Assembly (NCBI RefSeq): GCF_032854445.1
Contig: NC_088295.1
Coordinates: forward strand, 47,419,385 to 47,479,384
Direction: 5' to 3'
Length of the DNA: 60,000 bases
Origin: Liolophura sinensis
Taxonomy: Eukaryota > Mollusca > Polyplacophora > Chitonida > Chitonidae
The notes beneath the pieces are model-generated. The model saw nothing but the letters and a program-made list of their open reading frames with translations. It was not told where the DNA came from and did not search any database. The translations under genes were made by a program, and so were the position numbers. This document shows positions 41,396-54,892 of the stretch, piece after piece; position 1 is the first letter of the stretch, and each line of letters starts with the position of its first letter.

Positions 41396-44300
41396 CTGTG
41401 AACACAAATCGATAGTATTCTAAGCACTGTAACTTTGAGGATCATTAAATCCACAAACTATAATTTGGCCAGAAGTATAATCTTGGAGCGACATTATGGC
41501 AAACTTGCATAAAAAAAGGAGCACAAGCATTATAATACCTGAGTGACGACCCACATTATTTTGGATTGTTTGATTTACGACAAAAAAGAGTACGCCTTAC
41601 CTTCGAAGTAGGACAGCCAAGACAATGCAAACGATGCTGATGTAAAGAGTTCCTAGGACACAGCCGACCACCGCCAGTATCATACCAAGATCTGGACCTG
41701 TGGTAGTAAAAAAATAAACAGGAGGAATAAATATGCAAGCCCATTTGAAAGTTGCGCAAAATGTAACAAGTAATGTCATTTTAGGTTTTGAAAGCGGGTT
41801 GAACTGAATAAGAATTCAGGATGAGAATGAGAACTCTTCTATTTAAACATAACCGATAACAGCGTTGTTCACTACTGTATATTTAAATAACTATATGGCA
41901 CCACTGAGCAAATGGAGAGCGCTGACCTTTTTCATTGTCCTTTGATTTTGTGATTGGGGTGTCCATGCCAAACATTGGCACCACACGCTTGCTGGAAGTG
42001 GTGGTTTCGAGGCTGACGTTTCTGGCAACTACAACTGTAAAATAAGACAACATGTCGATGTTAAGTATATTTTTTACGTTGTTTAGTGTGTTGTATCACA
42101 TTTACACTAGCTAACAGACATTTATTTAAAGAAAGCTCTGTGACAAAATATAGTATATAGACCATTTTCCTCACAGTGTGGAGGGAAGAAATCTTGCAAG
42201 AAGAATGCCAACATAAATCGTTTAGACTGATTGATTGATGTTTAATGTTGATCGTGCTCAAGAATTTACTCAAATGACGATGTCGGTCAGGTTTATGGGT
42301 GGATGAAACCAAAGTACTCAGAGTTAACCACCGACATTTGCCAGGAACCTCTCGACGTAAGCCGGAACAGTGAAGCCTCCATTGGTTGAGGTCTCAGTGA
42401 ATCTACGTTTTACCCATTTAAGCAAACGAGGCCCACTGAATTTTTCTCAAAAAAAATGACAAATGACAAATTCTGAATTATCATTCAACGCTTAAAGGAG
42501 AAACCTGAATTTCTTCAACTTACCAGGGAAGCATTCGTAAATAACCCGGAAGAATTCCACATATCCGCCACAGTCCACCGAGTAAATTCGGCGCGCAGTG
42601 ATGGTACAGTTTTGTCGTCCCAAGCAATCTGTAGCATCGATATCTGGAGGTTGCACCACACATGTGTCGCTGGTGTAGCTACACTCTCTGTAACTGTTCC
42701 TGCCAAACAGCATGCCCTGGACGACGATGGTGAAGTTGGACGGGCACTCTAAGTACAATTTGGCCTCGGCCTGCGTGTCTTCGAAACAATGTGTTGCAAC
42801 ATCTGTAAAAACAGAAAATGTTAAAAGTTAAGTTTTTGGACAATTGGTATTATATAGCGAATTTAAAATGTGTAATGTGAAGTTAAATAAAGACTTGAAT
42901 ACCTGATGTATATTGAACAGCACAATGCAGTGCGTATATGTTCTTGTTACAGCTTCACAACACTGAGATACAGGAACATGCATCCATCTTTCGTATTCTT
43001 ACATCCTTAAGTTATAAAAATTGTGTGAGTAAGGTTGTGTGAGAGGGTGGAAGCGGACTCAATTTCCCGTAATTTCTTTCAGTGTATATAATACATTGCT
43101 TTTTTAAAATAAGATTTTAACGTAGATAACAATAGTCAAATATCAAATGTGACATCCTGGTGTTAAGCTGGAACCGGTATAACACATTTAATATCTAATG
43201 AAGTGTGCAAGTCCGCATTACGTATATTATGTTCTCATAGCAAATCTCGGGGATCTCGTATTCTATCATGAGAATCTCTTAGGTTTTTTTACCTTTGGGC
43301 TAGACAGGTGTTCATGGACGATGTGTTACTGTGTAGAGCATATATAGGTGGTAATCGTGGGAAAAACTTCACATTCGCTGCAGTCCACTGCTTTCGGCGA
43401 TTGCTGAATGTTAGGTACACATACATTCTGCCCGCTGAATATAACGCGACACGCTTGAATGATCACAATATTCCCACCTATACACGGCCGTTTATTAAAT
43501 TGTTCACAAATTGTTTAGGGTCGCGAGTGGGTTTTCGGAGGCAGAGGTTAAACCAATTACTGAAACCGCCGCAATTGTTTTTTTTTATTTCAAAACTGAC
43601 AAAACAAATTGCGATTGTGTCTTCAGGGATATTCTCTCAAAGAGCCTAAATTGGCTGCTTTTTGCTCGCCATCTGTCGAGCGAGAGGGGACCAGTGTTTA
43701 CCATGAGATCACAGGGCAGAAAAACAATAGCATTTTAGATCTGCCAGGAGCAAGAGTAACAACGATCTGGAAACGAACAATATGTCTAGCTTCGGAAAAG
43801 TTCTTGTGCGGGCTTTAGGCGAAATTTAAGGGCGGGGCTAACCTTGGAAGTTTTTTATGTTTAGATTAGACATACATGCATATAACTTCCAAATGAGTGA
43901 TGTTTTCTGTCGAAAATACGATGACAATGAGTTGTCATAAGAATACATCTCGTTTTTTGTTAATGCGCAGCATTGATTTAATGTAAAAGCAAAATGTCAT
44001 GACATTTAAGACTCTAGACTACCTCTAGTGGTATCCAAAATACGTTCTGTCCAATGTATGGAGGCAACTTTATCATGTGCCATTATTCCACATAACTGTT
44101 CCTGCCTCATCTTATATCCTGTATATCTGATGTAGATCTGATATGGAATACTTCCTGGTAAACTGGACATTGAAAGCTTCTTCCTTTTTTCTCAGTGTCG
44201 TTAAGATATCGTGGGAAGATCTCGCAAAGAGATATTTAAACGAGCCGTGTGGTGACAGATTTGCACATTTTTACGAGAGAAAAAATCGGAACGGAAAGAT

Positions 44301-47300
44301 GAGAGATTATCATAAAGTATTAGCATATACACCTGTTTTGCATATCGCTGAAGCGCATCGGTAAACGTCGAAGGAAACAAATGATTGTCGAATATGTTAA
44401 TAACGCATGCATGGTACCGTAATATACACTCACTGTTTGACGAGAGTGAAATGTTAGGCTGGATTCCCGATCGCACACTTTTACCTCATCTGACGAAAAT
44501 ATAGGCACAGAGTCATGAATGTGTGTAATAAAATTTTTACAGTTAAGAAACACTATAGGACTATCTAAGTAAATGGTGTTGAATTTTCCACGACCTATTA
44601 ATTCTAGCACATTACATGTAAATGATGCTTATCTGATACATTATATATACAGGAAACATTGATATGCAGCCATACCGATTTCATCATCATAAAATAGGAA
44701 AATAGGGATATTCGGTTGATCGTCGCCAAACACTTCTTCCGGAGTTGACGAGTGTAATCAGTCAATTAATATTAATACCCACGGTGTAAGAATGTGATAA
44801 CATCTCATAAATTTGGTATTCTGTCAGATCGTTTGTACAACTGTTACAGCATTTAACGCAAGCCGTGTGTAGAGCAAACAACTCTTTTAACATTACTGGA
44901 AACCTACATGTATACAATACCTTGAGTAACCACGAGCTTTAACATTATCGAAACCCTGTACACAATGCCTTTTGCAAGCATTAGCTTTAACATTAGTGGA
45001 ACCCTGTACACAAAGAATTCAGCAAACATTAGCTTTTACATTAGTGGAACCCTGTACACAATGCCTTGAGCAACCATGAGCTTAAACACTAGTGGAACCC
45101 TGTACACAAAGAATTCAGCAACCATTAGCTTTAACATTAATGGAACCCTGTACACAATGCCTTGAGCAACCATGAGCTTAAACACTAGTGGAATCCTGTA
45201 CACAGTGCCTTGAGCAACCATGAGCTTTAACATTAGTGGACCACGACACTCACACGAAGTGTGCTGTACTTTCTATCATACAGAATTATGTTATATTAAG
45301 TACTGGGTTGGGCGCGGTGGGCATAAAATACGTGCATTCGACTTCTGTGTGTATTAGGCCTGGCACAATAGATATTTAACACGCGCATTTGATTTTTGTA
45401 TGTACTAGTATTAGGTTAGGCACCTTAGACATTAAATAGGTGTATTTGATTTTAGGAAATGTTAGGTTACGGGCATTAAACATTAAATAGGTGCATTTGA
45501 GTTTTGTAATATATATGTATGCTTCTACTTTCGGTAATATATCTTTTCTTCCGTATATATAATAATCGCCTATACACATATACTACTTGAATGTGTCTTA
45601 TTCTCATCCTGTTTTAGTTAAAACAGCGTTGTGAATATTAAACGTCCAACGTTGGTTTGTCGGATTACAAACTAAACTATTGTGATGTTTCTTCACGCTA
45701 TAGCTTCGCACATAACGCATGAACGTATGTACAAAGTACAATTAGGCCCTGTACAGAGCAAAAAACAAAAATGTTCATACTTTGTATACATTATAGCACG
45801 CAACAATTTATTGAAGGCATGCGTCATACTTCCTGTATGCGTGTTTTTTTTCCCACGAATCCTAGATTCCGAAATTTCCTCCAGCGCTTCATATTTCCAG
45901 AGTATATATTTGTACGCACACAGTGCTGTTTGTTAACATACATGAACAATAAATCAAGCATTTTATGTACTGATTTGTTATTTTATACATGCAAAGGATG
46001 TGCATAAGAACCGTACACGCAGTTGCATGTAGGCTGATTACGTAGCTTATTCACAATTCAACCCTGTTATGTACAATACTGTGCAAGATTCACATACATG
46101 AAATCATGCTTTTGGAACGAACGTGTTTGAACAAGCTACACATCACCTTAGAACAGTAAGTGACATATATACCCAAGGCCCTGCGATCTGTAAATCGACC
46201 AAAACGGTTCACATCTAGTTGTAACTTATGCAAAACAGACAATTATAATTCAGAAGTCGACTTGCAATGGCCTGCATGTAACTACTTTTTCCACACATTA
46301 TATATGATTCAAACACATAACACTGCGCACATGACGTAATTAATCGCAATCAACCATTCTAACTGTGACTTGTGACATATAATTGGTATTAGTTTCAGAA
46401 AAGGCATAACATTATTTGTTAACCGTGACAAAGTGACCTGTATGTTTTCTATCTTAATGCATTTTGCTTATATATACATGAACGCAAACAGACACTTTGT
46501 GTCAATGTCAAAGTATACACATGTACATGCATTCTTTGAGCATATGCGAGTGATTTTAAACTTATTACACTGGTATACCTCTGTGTTATACATCGTTGAG
46601 ATAAGGCCTGAAATACAAGGACAGATCGAGTAACAATTAACAGGAACATGGTCTGACCCTGTCGATAGAATTACGCAAAAACCGGATAGAGTTTTATTCA
46701 GAGTTGTGCAAACCGGTGTGGGTATAGGGCGACACTGCGGTTCCCACGACATTCGCCTATTTGTACACATTTGACATCATTCACTGCTATGTTATATGAT
46801 CACTAACTCAGTCATTGAATACGGTACGTACCCGCGTTGTGGCTGATGACATGATATCTCCCTGCACCCCCACAGTCTACCTTTACCATCAAAAATCAAA
46901 CGGAGATACGACAATGGGAGTTTTATTTGCAATCCGGATTATATCAAACTGAATTTGTATTGGGATTTGGATCTGATTTTTATCATCGATATAGCTGAAC
47001 CATATCAACGCGAAGTTTGTCTTGATATACGGAAAGGGAACATAATAAATGACTTTTGAAGAGTATGCTGACCCGACTCAAGAATGCAAGGGAAAATATT
47101 TCGAGTCAGCTCAGTCATTAATGGATAGTTGACATTTCCGGTCACCTTAATAGGTGCTCCGATAGGGGCGGGCCTGTGAATATAAAGCTAACCACAATGC
47201 AAGAGTGGAGAATATATGTTGTGTGTGTGCGTCATTGCTTACACATTTACAGCTATACGTTCAAGTACATTCATTAGATTGAATTGTCAGTACGAGATAG

Positions 47301-50001
47301 GTAAGTCATTGTGGAATGAGAGAGAAAGAAGGATATAATTTCACGCGTTAACTTCCCACGGTGTATGTATATAGACACATTGCATGGCTCTCAAGTTAAT
47401 GCGACGACTTGCATGACACATATCCTAAGATCACGGGCTTATATATAGACCTAAACCTATGTAGGATCATATATCTTTAATATATCACCGTGGATAATCG
47501 AGTGTGGTGACACTTTACGCATACACAATCTTCATTCCCATGAAACTATGCACGAATAAGAGGCATTCCCAAGTGTAATTAATTGATATGGCGCTGTGAA
47601 CTAGTGTGCAACAAAAAAGGGTATATTAAAAAGTTATGCAAGTATGAAGCAATTACTGCCAAAGTTTGGCATTTGGCAGGTATTTGAACAAAGAAAATCT
47701 ATAATCCATGGATTGTCAGTCTTATACCGGATACATGTTAGTCATATGTTCTTCCACAGAGCTATATTATATTACTTCATGACAGATATCTGACAAAGGC
47801 AATTGCACAATCAAAATAATATTTTTGGAATTTTTTTTTCTTAGCTATCTTAATGTCAAACTTTGAAATAAACTTTGCGAAGAAGAGTGGTTCAGAAGTT
47901 TCATGCGACGTGATCAAAGATTTTTTTCGGACGAATAAACAACATCTTTGAAATAAATAAGGAAGGGCCCGGGGTAAAGGCAGGTGTTGGTCATGGGTGG
48001 GAGGCTTTGTGGGTTATACGGGGAGGAGAGACATGAGATAGGGTCTAAAGATCGCCTGGACGTCGCATCCAAGACACCGATTTGTTTTTATGCCCAGATT
48101 CAGTGACAAATGATAGGACAATAAGTGACCGTTTCCCTTAAACCGGGGAGCTTTTCTTCCTTTGTTGTGTTTTATTATTAGAAACAGGGCAAAGGGTATA
48201 TAGGCTGCACAATAAAAAGGGGGCTCAACCAGCGCGTGCTGTCTATGTAAGGGGTGCCCAGAGAATACAGACTTTCTCATTGCCCCGGGGCAGATGCCCT
48301 TTGTGTGGAACCACCTGCCTAGTGTAAGACTGTTCATGCGGACAGTGGCGCGTGTTCTGCACGAGGCAGTTAGCAGGTAAACACTCGATACTGACCATGC
48401 GGTATCTCAACTTCTCTATTATGCGCCTGGCCGACGACATGCATAATGTATTTTATTTGAGAATAAACTCACATGTTAAATTTCCAAACCCAATCCCTCT
48501 CAACATCGTTTGCAATGCTTCCGTAAACTACTTGCGTTTTCAAAACAAGAGAATAAACAATACCGCAATATGCAACACTGCTTACAAATTGTTGCATTTT
48601 AAACACAAACGCCTGTCCACGCAATCACAATTACAGGCTAAATGTACTCTTTAAGCGCATATATTTTATACAGTGTGTATAGATACACATTCGTCGAACA
48701 CCCCTGTAAGAACATGTGTAAATTCAAACAGTCCAGTGTTCTATACATTTTGGACTATTGTAGTCTTTGGTCTCAATTTCCTTTCAAACTTACTTTCTTG
48801 ACCATGCATAGCTAACGAAGTATTGGAATAAATCGTTCTACAGTCCATTAATTGAAGCGCGGAGTGTTATGAAAAGCTCTGAGAAACTTCACAAATGCCC
48901 CAGCCTATTTTTAGTCAGTCCTTCGCGTGCCCAAGAATCGTAACAATGGTCGGTCAACAATGGATCGCTTGGACAACTGGAACGTTAATCCGTGATTGTA
49001 CAGTGGCTTGGTTCAGCTGATGCAGAGAATTGAGTTCAAAGGCGACGGAATCATGCCATATGGACCGGATGCTAGCGGCTTGATGCTTTCGTTTATTACA
49101 GTTCCGACAGACACCTTAATATGTCAACTGTTCCTTTCATTTCAAAGTTATTACGTATACGTGAAGAGTTGATATGCAGTTTTCTAGCCTACACATGGAG
49201 CTTAAACATGTCCACAATGCTTATCTAATCTTTTCCCATGAATCGTATATGCATTAATAAGTACTGAAATATTCATGAGGGCTTAATTATAAAAAAACGG
49301 GTTTTTTGTAGTCAGCGTGAACACGCCAATTACATGTGTTTAACCTAGATTTATTAACCTCACACAACCTACGAGTAATTAGTGATAACCTGAATATGAT
49401 CTAAAACGCTACACGTTCTTTGCAAGAAGCAATATTTTCTATACTTTTAATGATGCGGCTTTTGTCGTATACTTGGGGTTTCCTTTTAAGCGAAAAACTT
49501 ATGTTGCACAGACTGCTACGAAATCTTTGTACAATAATATACATTTTAGAAATGTTCAGCAATGTTTCATTTTTCAACTACATATATACATTTATAATGC
49601 CTAGTTTGCTATTAAAATATTGTACATTCAGCTGTATAAATGTGTCATCTTCAGTCATGCTTCTTTGTTCAACTACATAAATAGATTTGCAGGAGTTATT
49701 CTGTATGTGCAATTTCAATACGACAGAATCTGTTGAGGAAATATTAAACTTCACGATTAAATCCGGGTATCAAGAGTGACAATCCAGTTTCAAGAAGGTA
49801 ATCGTGCTCTAAGGATACATCTCGTGTACATGTTAGCAAGCTTGTCCAGTATAGAGAATTGAAGTAACACGCTCGGTGAGTCTGGCTAGGATATAGCTGG
49901 AGAGTGGTGTCCAACACATATCCGAACATTTGTATAGAAGTCACACGCTTATATATAATCTCCACCCAAAATCCTAAGTACGGCGTTAAACAACAATGAA
50001 A

Positions 50002-50032
<31 letters not shown>

Positions 50033-50136
50033 GTAAATGAATAAATCGCAGAGTGTACTTTACCTTGTGCAGACACGGATGGAATCAACAGGCAGAAGAC
50101 AGGCAAAATCCAGTGAAGCAGCATATTGATAGACAT
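41002..50136 (-). CDS. Gene C: SUEL-type lectin domain, single-pass membrane protein (complete, 5 exons, 316 aa)
   Basis: Exons in transcript order: 50136-50064, 42802-42524, 42034-41927, 41697-41601, 41395-41002; 951 nt in one frame with consistent phases (1,1,1,2). Signal peptide (residues 1-24), one SUEL/rhamnose-binding-lectin-like domain (about 30-117, Cys pattern with FGRNSYREC, DCLGRQNC, VDCGG and VIYEC), Ser/Thr linker (to about 153), one membrane span (about 158-184), then a 130-residue polar cytoplasmic tail rich in Asn, Ser and charged residues ending SRNTSNC. Type I topology is expected. The lectin DPC and KYL sugar-contact words are absent (VDCGGYVEFF instead), so sugar binding is doubtful. 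EVA-1-like or latrophilin-type use as a protein-binding domain is possible, but the family is not settled. The 7.3-kb first intron holds tandem repeats and may hide regulatory DNA. Convergent with gene B. Confidence 0.86.
41601..41697 (-). CDS. Gene C exon 4: transmembrane segment
   Basis: 97 nt, phase 1 to 2. GMILAVVGCVLGTLYISIVC followed by more hydrophobic residues and RR, a stop-transfer signal. Confidence 0.9.
41927..42034 (-). CDS. Gene C exon 3: extracellular linker
   Basis: 108 nt, phase 1-1. VVVARNVSLETTTSSKRVV contains an N-linked glycosylation site (NVS) and Thr/Ser suited to O-glycans. Confidence 0.85.
42215..42425 (-). mobile_element. Diverged SINE, minus orientation
   Basis: ttgattgatgtttaatgttg, tcaagaatttactcaaatg and gttaaccaccgacatttgcc; in gene C intron 2. 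Confidence 0.55.
42524..42802 (-). CDS. Gene C exon 2: SUEL-type lectin domain
   Basis: 279-nt exon, acceptor tttttacag, donor gtaagt, phase 1-1. It holds the complete lectin-like domain with its eight conserved-type Cys plus the first Cys near the start. Confidence 0.92.
44889..45240 (+). repeat. 48-bp tandem repeat, about 7 copies, two alternating types
   Basis: Units of aacattagtggaaccctgta followed by either cacaatgccttgagcaacc or cacaaagaattcagcaacc and ending agctt. In the middle the two types alternate, giving a 96-bp higher-order pattern. Confidence 0.92.
45305..45512 (+). repeat. About 50-bp diverged tandem repeat, 4 copies
   Basis: Units share ggttagg, cattaaatagg and tgcatttgattttgt words. 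Confidence 0.65.
49970..50042 (+). mobile_element. SINE tail with long (AAAT)n
   Basis: aagtacggcgttaaacaac then about ten AAAT-type units, only 20 bp from gene C exon 1 donor. Confidence 0.7.
50064..50136 (-). CDS. Gene C exon 1: signal peptide
   Basis: ATG at 50136, hydrophobic WILPVFCLLIPSVSA with small residues before the likely cut, donor gtaaag, phase 1. An internal Met (residue 5) could also start. Confidence 0.8.
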
Positions 50137-52045
50137 ACAACTGTGTCAAGTGCCCGCGAGGTAATCAGTGATAGGGGTAGGACTGTTCCTGTCGACGATA
50201 AAGAATCCAGAGAAGCTAAAACCGCTCCAACGATGATAAATACGAAGGAATGTAACGCTTATGAGCCAACCTTGTGAGTAAGTGTTCAACTGTAGCAGGA
50301 TCTGCTCAGCAACTTAATATATATCCCAGTAGTTGTAACAGGAAGTTAAGTGACCGCAATGAACACTACAGTACCGGTATTAATCCCGCGTTGTGCAAGC
50401 TAGATTTAGCTGATGTGCACGAGCTGACTGCTGTTGGCCTACAATAACGCTTCGCCGGAGACGAGGGGTTTAAGTATGGGTCTGCCGTCACCTACTGTGT
50501 ACGCTGCTGGCTTCGAATGTCCCTGGGCTTTTAGCAATTTCACAAACCAGGTTCGTCAGATGTGAACAAAAGATGCAGGGTGTGCATGGGGGCGGGGCGG
50601 GGGGGGGGGGGAGAACTTGTCTGCCCTCTGATAGGGTCTGAGCTCCTTCGGCTGTCCCCTCTCCCCTTTTAACTCTTCCCACACAAAAAGACGTATAAGA
50701 TAAGCACGTGTTAAGTTTGATCACTGCCTGCGCGCATCCTCTGTACACTGTTCCCAGGCAATCCTTCGCGGTAGGGGTTCATTAGTATTAATTATTCCGC
50801 CGAATTAAAAACAATTCCCGCAACAGTTTGTATAAAAACTGTCGTCTAATATAAAAATTGGTCTTTTGCATAAGTAATTTGTAGATAATGCTACAAAACG
50901 CGTGTGTGAACAACTAGATTTTTCAGTTCCTTTCCCACTGGTAATCTAATAATCAGTTTATAGTAGATGGTAAGGAAGGTACAAAAAAATATTGTCTAAA
51001 TTAATACAGACTTCAAACAGACCGACTATAGCTGTCTTAACAGCTGACGCAAAAGAACAGCAGTGGAGTACAATAGATGAATAACCTAGACAGTCTCCTG
51101 AGCAGAGATGATTCGACCCCCTGTCTTTTTACCTAACTCCACTTCACCTGTCGTCTCATTTCACTGAATTCTATATCAAAAAAGCTATTGTGAGAAATAT
51201 TTAACATTACATAGATTCTATGCGGGTACAACATTAAGTCACACAGCCATATTGTGTCCATTGTTTCCAACAACACCCATTTACATATGATGCCATCAAC
51301 GCTTTGAACATTCACCGTACAAAAGCCTAGTGGTCATACAGACATGTTTAAACAAATATAAGAAAAATGGGTAATTTTGTGAGGAAGGTCACGCATTTAT
51401 CCACCTATGTAAGTATATATTTGTTGGAAGTGACTCAGCATATTGGTGTATATCACATCTAAAATTTAACTTTCATGAAATCAATTCTCCTTTCATTTAT
51501 GTGTATAATATTTACAATACTGAAGACTTAATAATCGTATACTTCATTTTAATTCTTACCGTCGATTTTCGTATTGAAAGGAAATCGAGCTTTCTGTTGA
51601 CCATGAGTTGTTACTGACCCATAATGGTAAACATACTTTAATGATATACTTCAACATGTAAATATATTATGACCTGTTAATCTTGATGAAATCTTAATTC
51701 CATTATAGTGACTGATGCCGTCTATTACGGTGACATAAGGTTGTGTAGCTCGTTGTATTGTATGCAATCAAACCGGTGAAGCTGACAGATTTTTAGAAAC
51801 GCTAGTTAGACAGCGTATTAACTAGGAATCATTATGCATAATGTGATCATGATTCGTCACGTGCAGATTTATTTTCCCTTTGCTTCGATTCTCATGGTAC
51901 GCCCATTCAATTGTTTAAAAAAGACAAGTGAGACGCCGCAATGCTTGTTTGAATATTTTCTGTGCTGTGTATTATACTATAGCGATGAAGTTATAAATGA
52001 ATGGAACCAGTTGGTATGTTGCATTGCTTAGCTAATGGACACAGC
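50137..52045. other. Upstream region of gene C
   Basis: Apart from the TATA candidate and a poly-G run near 50593-50611, no gene was supported. Confidence 0.45.
50315..50327 (-). promoter_or_regulatory. Candidate TATA box of gene C
   Basis: Minus strand reads gggatatatattaag about 185 bases before the ATG, which would leave a 5'UTR of about 150 bases. Motif and spacing only. Confidence 0.3.
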
Positions 52046-52047
52046 GT

Positions 52048-52182
52048 GGATTTATTTATTTATTTGATTGGTGTTTTACCTCGAAAAATATTTCACCTAT
52101 ACGACGGCTGCCAGCATTATGGTGGGAGGAAACGGGACAGAGTCCAGGGGAAACCCACGACCATCCGCAGGTTGCTGACACA
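52048..52182 (-). mobile_element. SINE 3' half, minus orientation
   Basis: (TTTA)n, ttgattggtgttttacctcg, gctgccagcattatggtggg, accatccgcaggttgctgac. Confidence 0.82.
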
Positions 52183-52619
52183 GTGTGGAAACACTGCATT
52201 TATATCATAATGACGATTCTTTGGTTTTCGTGGTTGAAATTAAATAACTCGGACTTTACATGTGGAGCTAGCTATAACATACATCTATCTGAATATCTTG
52301 CTTGTGAATTTGTAAAATGTTGTAGACTTAATAAGTAGTCTTAATAAATGATAGTCTTACTAACAAAAATGAAATGACAGTCTGTGCATGCACACGAAAA
52401 TTTCTTATATTTATAATTTCACATATACTGTCCCAGATGAAATGTTCATAGGGTTTCACTTTTACACGCACCATCACAGCACAGGTCTTCTTTGTGCAGA
52501 AAAGAATGAACTTGTGTCCACAAAAGTTGTGCAATGGCCGTCATTTAATATGGTTATCAGTCCAGCATTCCTGCAGGACGTTAAACAGTTCTGTCTGGAG
52601 AAGGTATGCAATCATCTGT

Positions 52620-53060
52620 TAACAACTACGCAGCGGGCTTTCTTCATTAGAACACTAAGCCTTCCAGCTCCAGGGACCTCCGATTGGCGGTCCGGAGCAC
52701 CCTCTGAGGAACAAAGGCACGCGCCCTTGTCACCTGGCACGCGCCACTGTTTCATTGTCATAGCGAGGCTCGGGTTCAATTTAGGTAACGACGTCCACCT
52801 GCCGGCCTCCGAATTCTGCCCGGGAGCTAGATCACTTGTGAAAAGAAAGATGCGTGCAGCCCCAGCGGGGTATTGATAGGTGTACATCTTAGGGCAGAAC
52901 CCAGGCCTTGATCTCGACCGCCGGGAAAGCTTAAGATGCCCTCGAATTGTAGCCCCGGAAAATTATAAGCACGTGGACCCTATGTTGCCCCCGTGCGGCC
53001 ATATAATCACCCCCCACCCCCTACACCCTAGACGTCTTCAGACCAACCAGCAGTCTTCAC
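52620..53060. other. GC-richer block, unassigned
   Basis: Clearly higher in G+C than the flanks and open in one plus frame (52388-52876), but no domain, start context or splice pattern was convincing. Could be a promoter-type CpG block or a repeat. Confidence 0.35.
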
Positions 53061-53346
53061 AGTTTACAATCACCACTGTGTTGTAGTAATCAAATCACAG
53101 AATCATTCAATAGTTTGATAATCACCCGGTGTGACTTGAATATAGAACACAATGTCGTATGTGAGGAACGTAACACAGCACGATATCAGTGAAAAACGAG
53201 AATGAAACGACATACTTCAGGAGTATGCTTCAACCTTTATTCTTATTCAGAATAAAATGTGTTCAGATCGAATAGTAAATTCTGCTAGGCAGTAAGTGAC
53301 CTGTCTGTTAAGCTGTGTAACGCTATAATTACATGTAAAAGTTCAT

Positions 53347-53668
53347 TGACCACACGTCATTTCGTACAGTGACGGAACAAGACCACACGCCTTTTCGTAC
53401 AATGACGGAACAAGACCACACGTCATTTCGTACAATGACGGAACAAGACCACGCGTCATTTCGTACAGTGACGGAACAAGACCACACGTCTTTTCGTACA
53501 ATGACGGAACAAGACCACACGTCATTTCGTACAGTGACGGAACAAGACCACACGCCTTTTCGTACAATGACGCAACAAGACCACACGTCAATCCGTACAT
53601 AGACGGAACAAGATGACACGTCAGTCCATATATTAATGGAACAAGACCACCGTACAACGACGGAAGAT
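53347..53668 (+). repeat. 33-bp minisatellite, about 8 copies
   Basis: Units of gacggaacaagaccacacg with catttcgtacaat. Because 33 is a multiple of 3, frames stay open on both strands (for example TEQDHTSFRTM on plus); this is not evidence of a gene. Confidence 0.93.
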
Positions 53669-54892
53669 GTCAAGTCGATTCGAACACAATGTTCCTTCAC
53701 CCATTTTCACGTTGACAGAAATATAAATATTGAATACTTAATATTCAGTCCGAATATACAAAATGTTTCCAAAATACAGTGTACGATTGGTCAGCCAGAC
53801 TGCTGGTTGTTGCCATGTTGCCATAAATAAGGCAAACATTTCTGTACATCGATTAGTCATACAGCACTGTGTGTATTTTGTGACCGTATCCGTAACCTAA
53901 CATCATAAATGGTTTCAAATGGAATACGATTGTGCATGGTCCTACAGCCTCAGAGGAAAAGGCCTTTTAATTTAACGTATGTGTTTGTCTATGACAACAC
54001 AACACGCCTTCCTTTTGCGTAATTCTAGACCAGTTACATCTACAATAAATTACGACTGACATCACCACGTTTTTTTTAACTTAAATATATGCTAAAGCCA
54101 TAGGGTGTTGGTGGTGTTGGCCGCGGGGGTGGTAATGGGGGATGGGATGGGTTAAGCATATACAAGAGCAGTCGGAACAATACGCTGACTAAGGTAAATT
54201 GACAGTGTGGATTTCACCTCTAATGTATTTTCCAACTACCACTGTCATGGTCTTCTCTGTGCTGCAGGATTTTATATTTCAGCGTAATAATTTCACCATA
54301 TCAAAATCTTCACTTTACACAGACTTTATTTACCGTATGTGGTATACTGTTACATTAAAGTTATATTGCCTATTATAACGTTGGTTTTGTACAGCAGACA
54401 TTTTTACTAGAGAGGAAAAGCGTCACCTCCGAGACAATGTCTTTACGCGGTGAAATGGGCTTCCTAAACCCACATAGGCTTATTTTCCAAAATATGTATC
54501 GATAAATAAATAATCAAATAATCATTTGCGCAACTGCAACTAATGCGGTACATAACGTTTGAAGACGCACAATCTTGAGAACGAAGTTAACAATGGGAAA
54601 AAGTAAGAAAACATTTCATGTAATGATTATAATGTAATAATGTGATTTGCACGTATCCCTTATATTCGGTTTACAAATACACTAAGATACATCTAGTTTA
54701 TTGAAACGTGTACATGCTTAACGATCACATTCACTGGATAACATAAAAATTATGTGATCTACGACAACCAGATATGTATATAACAAAGAGATTATACCTA
54801 TGCAAATGAATCTATCAACACATCTGCTAATAAAACTAAGTTACCTATCATTGTTGGGACAGGCATGCATGCTTGGCATGCATGTGTGGCAA
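53669..54892. other. Intergenic, no feature seen
   Basis: AT-rich with a short G-rich stretch near 54110-54150. No exon, RNA gene or known repeat identified. Confidence 0.4.

Larger units (their letters stand above)
42803..50063. other. First intron of gene C (7.3 kb)
   Basis: No further exon in phase 1 was found. Holds the 48-bp and 50-bp tandem arrays (44889-45240, 45305-45512) and a SINE tail at 49970-50042. Long plus-strand frames near 43308-43820 have no recognisable domain. The rest is AT-rich. Confidence 0.5.

Noticed and set aside
45036-45233. Minus-strand frame with repeated KLMVAQG words
   Set aside because: Read-through of the 48-bp tandem repeat.
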